64,000 bases of DNA from Notospermus geniculatus (lineage: Eukaryota; Nemertea; Pilidiophora; Heteronemertea; Lineidae): assembly GCA_002633025.1 (NCBI GenBank), contig NMRB01000259.1, positions 10,442-74,441 on the forward strand, read 5' to 3'. The position numbers and the translations under genes were made by a program. Of this stretch, positions 26,901-35,900 are shown in pieces. The notes beneath the pieces are model-generated. The model was not told the DNA's origin. It did no database searches and saw nothing but the letters and a program-made list of their open reading frames with translations. Within the stretch, counting starts at the first letter, position 1. Every line of letters starts with the position of its first letter.

Positions 26901-29900
26901 GAAAGAAACCATTCCATCAAGCTTTCCAGGAATAGCAATGACCTCACCTCTCTCACTTTCGCTTTTTATCGCTAAATGATAAATTTTATTACCAATGATA
27001 CAGTCTTGGGTATGAGTGGTTCATTAATGGATTATTTACAGCCTAATGAGGCATAGGTCACAGTAGGTATGCAGCCTCCAGACAGCAAATGTACTGCAAA
27101 ACGTTTTCCTCGAGGGTCAATGATCCCTACATAATATGTATGAAAAATCTGGGTCACTGTCTCAAATTGGCTTTCAGGACCTCCTCTTGCTCATTATAAA
27201 AACAGTGAAAACTAGTTGTCACATTGAAAAGAAGAAACTTGCTAGCAGTATTTGTATTTGTATTCAATAGGGAGGTTTCGCAAGCGCCCGGTTAGGCCAC
27301 ACGACGACGTTATCTATTGTTTGGGTATACCCACACAATAGATAAACGTCGTCGTATGGCCTAACTGAGCGCTTGCGAAACCTCCCTATCTTCATGAAAA
27401 TAACTACAAATACAAATACTGCTAAGCAAATTTCTTTGCTAGCAGTGGTGAAGGCTAAATCATTTATTTGTTCAGACAGAAGAGAGATGCACAGAAATGA
27501 CAGACGAAGAAATTATCCAAACATAGCACACTTTCAAGAAGCCTTGCACCATTACATTGATATTTCACAATTACCAGCCAATTGCTATGATTATCACTTG
27601 GGTCAGAAGTTGTGAACAAGAGCAACACCGCCGATGACACCCCTAGCTCAACTGCTCAATTATAGTCCCTTTGACCAAGTGTGGTAAAGTGCACTTGAGA
27701 CAATGAGGCCTTGGGCAAGATGAGCATTTCCTCTTGTGTTTTTCCGAGAACAGACAACCACCAAATCTTTCTCTGCTTTCAGGTTCGGGATGTGATTATG
27801 CAAGCAGAGGCTTGTATCAAATTTTCTTTTATACGTGAAATAATGTGCCATGAAAGTGGATACCATTTTAAGCACTTGGCCGCCGTGGTTGTGAGTTGTT
27901 ACCTGAGGCAGGTTACTTTCAGGTTTCAGTAGCTCATCCAACAGTGCTGACTCATTTCTTTCGGGCATCACACGTAGACACCCTTGAAAGGTGTCTACAA
28001 CCAGCTGCACTTCAAGCATGTTGCAAGAAAATTTCATGTCTGGGCCTTGAACATGAATGTACGGTACATACACGCTCAACTTGACAGCGCCCATTCTGGC
28101 AGGCATGGTCAGTGACAAGGGTGAAATGTTAAAACATCCCTCTTCTTCTTTCAGGAGCAAGAGAATGAATGAACAAATGCCTTGCTTTTATTTTACTTCT
28201 GACACCATTGGCCCTGCATGTACTTTTGGTGCGGCTGGTACAGCTACTCAGACATCACCATTAGAGCAGAGCAGCTGTAGCAACCACGCTATCATCTTTC
28301 TGCTAGTTGGGCACAAAGATAAAACTGGCATAGAGTTCACCGAGTTGTTACAGCTAGTTTTGGGATGTTGCTAAATTGACGGACCATGTTCTTAATCGCC
28401 AGTTGCTACTAGTCCTGCAGTTCTGACATATTTATTCAGTGGAAACAGTGTAACAGGCTCTAATTCTGAGAATGGTTTCAACGAACGACTGTTCTTCAAC
28501 AGACTTATCCACAGAAGTTTTACAATCAATCACTGAGCGCATTTGGACCAAAACAAGTACATGTAACTCCAACAAGTGAACTTGTTTAGGAGTAAACACC
28601 TTATCAATGCACAGAACAAAACAAGATTTAGTGCATTTGAATAGCATGACGTAAGGTAAACAAACTGGCCAGACTTCAGTGGAAATGTCAGCGTCAACAA
28701 CAGGAAAAAGAGGCGATCACAGAGTGAGGGTCAAGTTTTTCACCAATTCCATGAAGACTAATTGGATTTCTTCTGATGAGTGGAAGTGCTGTCAGTATTT
28801 ATTGAACTACAGAAATAGAAACCAGGATTTGAGCCCATACCTTCAAATCAGTTTTAGCAGGCTCCTCTCGCAGTGTTTGCAGGCAGTCGCCGTTGTCTCC
28901 ACTTGCACAAACACCACTGGTGCGATGTAATTTGAGTGTAGCTCCACTCTTCCATAACAAGATTTTTGGTGCAGGTACGGTTAGGCCCACCCAAAGAAGA
29001 AAATCAAAATTTCACAAAAAGACATCTGTACAGGCATCTACCACGATCATCGTAGTAAAGAGGGAGTTACTAGCAGCATGAAAAGTGCAATCTAGCTGAA
29101 ATATCAAATCAATAAGTCTTGTGACAAATTTTTTACTGTTTCATTATAATAGGCAAGCTTGGAGCCTAGCAACTGGTAAACCTAGCATATCTGATATGAT
29201 GGGCTCAAACTGAGTCGTCATTGATTTCTGTACAGTAAATGTATCAAATAAACGTACATGTATGTATCAGCATGTTCTGATCATATTGTTGTAGTTCATG
29301 GTCTGTATGCAGCCTGAAATGCAATAAAACCCGTTATAATTCAACGTGCTGAGATGATGTTTCAACCACACGTCGGCCCTCGACATCTTTCAATGTGAAA
29401 CCCTGGCAATGGAAACTGGATGTGTGTAACACAGTGAAGGATGTTCTACTCTGAAGTACTTTACTCCCACTGACAACTTGGCCACTGCCATGACTCATAG
29501 CCAGGAAAACTAACTTGTTGAGCAATAGATGTCTTTTATCACTGTTCAGACTTCTTCAGCCTCCTAAAATTGGGTAATATTCTTGATGTAATTCAAATAA
29601 TGATGATGTAATTCAACCAACAACGGAGCAGTCTCACAGAGGTCGTTTTAGGGGCACTATAGTCTGCTACATCCTGTTGACATGACCCATGGTCTTTCCT
29701 GGTTCATAATACAACATCCGAAAATATGACAAAAATGGCAAACGTTTACTGACTATGACATAATCAATTATTTCTTAAAACTTGTTAAATAGAAACGTGC
29801 TGTCTGTAGTTGACACACTCTAAAATATCAAGTTGTTTTCAAAGTAGATGCATGTGGATTAGTTTGAAATATAAATCACCCCTTGAATTGGAGCATCACA

Positions 29901-32900
29901 CCATATAGTTTGATTGCAAATTGAAAGCTATTTAAACAAAGCAAATTAGATAAGATTGACACATCTGATTGAATTGGATCATTGTACCAAACTACTTTCT
30001 TCATCCACACTGAAATAATGATGCCATGTGTCAAACTACATGCCAATAATGACTCAAAATTATCAGTGACTGAGTGGATATAAAATCAAATAATTGCTTT
30101 AACCCTTTACATCCTCAGAAAACTCGAGCTGTTATTGTTCGTGACATAGACCTATGGGTTGAAGGTTTCAAGACGGCGGACTGGACGCCATATTTGAAGT
30201 TTGATCTGGCCGAAATTTGCAGTACAGGGGGAACCACGATACATAAAATTCCAAGGTTAAAAACATAAAACATTCGGACACGGTATGAAGGGATTTACAT
30301 AGAAACACTCTCGATCCCCCCTCCCCCCAATTCTGACAAAACTTCCAATATTTCCATATGCATATCCCGCAGATACATGTTTGATTGGTCTACACACCTC
30401 CTAATCCTGTTTTATGATCAAACACATTGATGACCAAATGAATATATTTTCAGGGCAGCTGTGATTCACGCCAAACACTTCTAGTGAAAGCATCATTTTG
30501 ATCAAAAACATGTCAATATTAGCCTTTTTATCCATACCCCAATAACAAGGCCCTAAGGGTCCTTGTCCGCTTCCAACAAAGTGAGCTGTGGTATAGTGTT
30601 CGTTTACTTTAGTGATGAATTCCTTCAAAGAATTTCCTGATTTTTGATGGCAGGCAGAAAAATTTCCAAAAGAGGGTTTCCCTGGCCTAACTTAGTATCT
30701 GACTTCAACTTCCTACGCCTTGTGGTTACTTATTGACTCACTGATACTCAGCACCTAATTTTTGCTCCGCTGCCTATGGTAAGCTGAACTAAAAATCCAC
30801 AGAAAATATGAAAACCCACGATGTGTACAAATCTTAAGCTGTGTAGACTGAAATTCAACGAAAATACATGTAATTTGCATGAAGTGAAAGTACTTGATCT
30901 TTGTTTTTAAAAGCTTGGCATGATCACGTCCTTGTAATAAGTGGATACTTCCACTCATTTGTCATTTCGGGAAATCAAATTTAAAGTCCGTGAAGTTGTT
31001 TAATCAGGTCAGATGACAATTCCCACGGTTTACGATTTTACAAATCATCAATTAAAATTCAACTTGGTCACAGACCTGACAAACCAATTGGCACATATTC
31101 AATGCCTCAATTTCACATTTGAATTATAATGACGAGATTTGAAATTTATTTGACAGTTTTTTAAGAGCCCAGAAATGTCTTGTTTTCTTTACCACACGAA
31201 GAGTTTTGCCACCTCAGGGATTAGTTATAATATTCGCCAACACTGGTTGCTGGAGTGTGCCAAAACGGAAGGAAGGTTTGATTTTCGTCACCCGCCATAT
31301 CATGCATTGATTTATAATAATCAGGAAGGAAAGACACTGATTAGCAAAACTCCTGACATTAATTTTGAAAAAAAATCCCAAATTGATTATCATGAAACCA
31401 CGCTCAGCTTTAGGACACAGTTCCTGACTGCTGAGGAACAAGAGGCCCGTGGGCCTTGTGCTCAGCTGACCTTCACATTATTCCCACAAGTCTACTGCAT
31501 AACATGTATACATCTATGCTAGTACAAACATCTACATGTATGAAGCTGATACAGCTTCTTCAAACCGCTAAATAATCTCTTCACGACTGCATACAAGACA
31601 CATATTAAGATATCTACGGATCGGAATTGTTTTTTTCATTGGCCTCTCCCAGTGGGTTGATAGAACCCCACAGCACAACAACATCACTGTGAGTTCTTCC
31701 CCCTAGTAACATTCCAAGCTTTCGTAAGTACATTCCACCAGTCAATACAAGCTTCTGTAAGTACATTCCACCAGTCCCTTCAAGTGTAGGCTAAAGCCAG
31801 ACTAATAGCTCTGTTAATTTTTCCAAAGGTAGCAGAAGCTAGCACGGGTTGAAAGAACAGGTCTTTTATGACACAGAACGAACTGATGCCAAAACATTCT
31901 TCACATAAATCATTACTAGCAATGTGCTTGGACGTATTTAAAACAGATAGTATTAGTACCAATGCAAGAGTTGAGGGATTTCATTGCTGCAGTGGGTATC
32001 TTAGGTAACCATATACCATATACTAAGATTTCACGGCACAAGCGGTTTTAAATGAACTGCAATAAAACAGACGAAGTATTTAGGCATCCCTGGACGTGCA
32101 AATGCTTGTATCATTAGAGGTACAATAATTTGACTGGCATGATTGGTGAGTATAGGCTACATAGACTGAAATGAAGTCAACATTGAAATTCAACTTGTTG
32201 TAAAGGTCCTGAATTCTCTGAATTTCCTCACCGTACATGTATTTGAAACATATGAACACAATATAAGTTAAAAAGTGAAGTTTTTTCGAAGAACGGTTTC
32301 AAATACCACCAAGCTATGTAAACACAGTCCCATATTTGCTCGGCAGGCAAGGGCCCAAAAGAAAACACCAATTGGCCAACAAGCTGTTTTGTCCATGGCA
32401 TAAAACCCATATCAAACACTTGTCTACATGTACTTGAGGGCCTTAGCATATCACATGAAACAAAGACCTACATTTCTTTTATGCAAGTCATCTTTTCCCT
32501 GCTGTCATCCCTTTCTTTCTGTGAAGAACAATGTACATCTCCATTCCAAATAATATTTTGTTGCAGAGTTCAATCTGCAGGGGCATAAGAATCCAGCCAT
32601 TTATTTTACAGGCAAGTCTTGACAGTGTCACTTTCAGCAACATGTAGAACGCGAACGAATGCTTTCTGGCATCACTGATCAGTTTTATAGGAATGAATTT
32701 AGCCTAGGGCACAAAACATTTGCTGTATAGGATCAACATCATTCACTGAACCTGGAAGCATGCAACCCTCTCCTAAGCAGTCTGGCAGGTGTACTCATGA
32801 AGTTTTTGCAAGGACTTCCCCACAGCATCAATTAACAGTTGGCATATTTACATCGCTAGAAATTCTCATACAATATTCAGGCAGTCTTGAAATTAAACAA

Positions 32901-35900
32901 CTCAACTATTTAGACACAACCAATCAAAGAATTCTGCGTACTTTTTGTAAGTGCGTATAGTATAGGTTAGTATCTGGCCACACAGTACGCTACAGATGGA
33001 TACTGCAAGAGCAACGTTACAAAATACTTCTCACCTGAATTGGAGCTATTCATATTGTAAATACAGCTCTCACTGTTGGTTAGAAAAGGTACATGTACAT
33101 CTTCTTAATCATGCAAGTCTCCTCAGCAGAGAAACTATACAGTCTAGACTAGGAACGAAACACCAGCGACTCCGATTTCTTTCAAGAGTACGTTCAGAAA
33201 TGCTGGGCAGTTGAAGAAATTCCGATCAACCACCAATTCCAAAAGACTATTTTCTTCAGCTTTACGATCAGATTGAAATCAAATAAATGTAGATTACATA
33301 ATCTTGCTTATACCAGTACTGAAGTGTCTTTTTCTGCTGATACACAGGCACAAACTACAATATATAGAAAGTCTAGCAGTCAGGAGCTGCATTACGTATG
33401 TATACAAAGATGTCACAAACCCCTTGGTTGTTTCCTGTGAAAAACTTTGACATTGTTTGGTATAGGCGCGTGAAAGGTGTCACAAACTGTCCAGCTGAAG
33501 CCTGAGATCTGCCAGTATGTACGACTGCAGAAACAACATACATATTGACATATCCATAAATACAGTGTGTAACAGAATGAACACGTTTTAGAAAGATTGC
33601 TGGGGTAAAATGAATTAGTCATTGTAAGAAATTAGTGTTTCTACAAGAGTTTTATTTTGTTCTCAAACAGGAGGGAATACTTTGAAACATACACGGATGC
33701 TGAGCATATTCAAATATCTCAAAAGCACAGGCAAGAATCTGTACGTATAAACTATTGTCCACCAGGTCTTACTCTTATCTATTTCTTTCCAGTGCATCAT
33801 TCTGTGCTCTTGACATTGATATTACAGGCATCCGGACCTAAAAAATCTCTCTGTCTAACACAGTACAAAATGCATCACACTTTTTCATTGATAGAATAGG
33901 GGCTGGTTAATCAGTTGATCCAAAGGACACTGACATTGTCCATATCAGAGGAAAAGCACAAAGCTTTTTTAATCCTAATCTACATGTAACAGCAATACTA
34001 ATAGTAGTCTGCCGCTCAAGCCTTGGTTAGACAGGCTAGAATTAGTTTCATAGGGTCGTCTAACATGATTCAAGGAGATTGACGTGTTGAGATAGCACGA
34101 GGTGCATATCCAGCTCACAGCATCACGGTGGTCCAACCACATCTAGACATCAACTGCACATTCCAGAAATGAATCTGACTGATACCATTTTTCTGTACAT
34201 ACTTGTGGATTCTTTCAGTTATTTGACGAGGGTTCTGGTTGCTGTGGATAATTTCTTTCCGTTAATTTCCAGGAAAGTGCTGTATGAAGCATGCTTTGAG
34301 TGACATTAGTGTAACAAGCAGGAATTGCCCCAGACATGTCAATGGGTTAATTTGTCAAGAGGGTCCAGTGTTTGGAGATTTGGTCACGACAGTGTACCGG
34401 AGTATTGTTTTCAAATCCAAGCTGTGGGCGTCTTAGTATAGGGCAGATGGCCTGTCATGAGAATGTACATGTAACTGTACAAGTACATGTATACATAGTA
34501 TCAAAAATCCTGATGAATATTTTTTTCTCTTGATCAATTGCAAATTAACCTCTTCAAATGGTACTTTCCATCTTGCACTATTGCTCACAGTGCCCAATCA
34601 GTCATATGTCACATGAAATTATTGGAAACGAACACAACCAAATCAACAATCATCATACCTTCAGCATGAAGTGCTTCCTATTTTGCTGTATAATTGCAGG
34701 ATGTTGCTTACCTCATCATACCAACACAGACTGCCCTATATCAGTGGTAGGCCTCTACAAAATGAATTTGCCTGGATATACAGTAGGCCTAGTTCAGACA
34801 GCACTGGCCAGCAGATAGTGGGACGAGGAAGCTGATGGCCATCAAGCTGAATCAAATCAAAGGGATTTAGATCAATCGTGTTCATTGCAATCAGTTGATG
34901 TTTATTGCAAATCAGTATAATTCACATATACATACATGTAAATGTATACAATGTATTATCAGAGGTTCATTTCCACAATCACCCACAATCAAACATTCAC
35001 AGTAAACTCCACGAAGTTTTTTTGTGGATGCCTGTCAAAGTTTCCTATGGGCTGACTTTCAAAACAGTCATAATAGTGTATAAAATGATGATGGATCTAT
35101 CAAAGAGTAGGGAGGTCTGTGATGGCACCAAGCGCAGACAGAAAGGATTGCCACTGCTCATTATGGAGTGCAGCATCCAATTCATTCAATGGACAACTAT
35201 GTCTGTGGTCCAAATACAATATAATGCAATGTAATTATTTCAGCACCCTGTGATCAGGTGGTTTTTCTTCATAATTCACTCCCCAACTAATGACATGAAT
35301 GACGGTAGCCCATAAAATACATGACACACATGAGTGAAGAGGTCCACACTGACCTAACTTCAGCCACTGACACCTTTTGAGTCCGGAGAGTTCATTCATT
35401 CAGGAAGAAAGTCGTTTCATTGATGAAAATTACCCCAATCTAAATTTTTTTGACCACCTCCAGGTCAATTACCTTGTCTATGTCAGTAATAACCCACCTG
35501 CAGCACATTCTTTTGGTTACATTAAATTGGCTCCCAAGATCTCAGGCTTCCTTTTGTGCTTGGTGACAGATTGAAGACAATTTTGGACCGAAATTTTCGG
35601 TCCATGAAAAATGCTGATTCCTCACTCACATCAAGGTAAATTGCTTCTGATTTATCCAGAATAGAAAATGTCAGAAAATCATATAGTAAATTGGAGCCAA
35701 TTTACATGTATATTATAAGAATATGACAGTTTCTCAAGCTCCATAAACATGCTTGCTACCATTATAGCTTGATGTTCCTTTCATGATGAGAAAACACACA
35801 CCATGCCCTTTTGTGACAATAGAAAACAAAAGACATGAATTCACAACAGATTTGTACATTTAAGCTACATACATGTTCAACACAAGATCATCCTGATGAC

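Larger units (their letters stand above)
23257..35879. other. BICC1 intron 1, distal part
   Basis: About 12.6 kb of mainly unique AT-rich DNA. Recognised contents are foldback elements at 25200-25355, 26697-26815 and 27229-27450, hairpin-type repeats at 23943-23982, AACAAGAGGCCC ends at 23313 and 31437, and a 34-bp direct duplication at 31714-31780. No coding segment or RNA gene was recognised; the open frames lack exon-like support. Confidence 0.5.
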
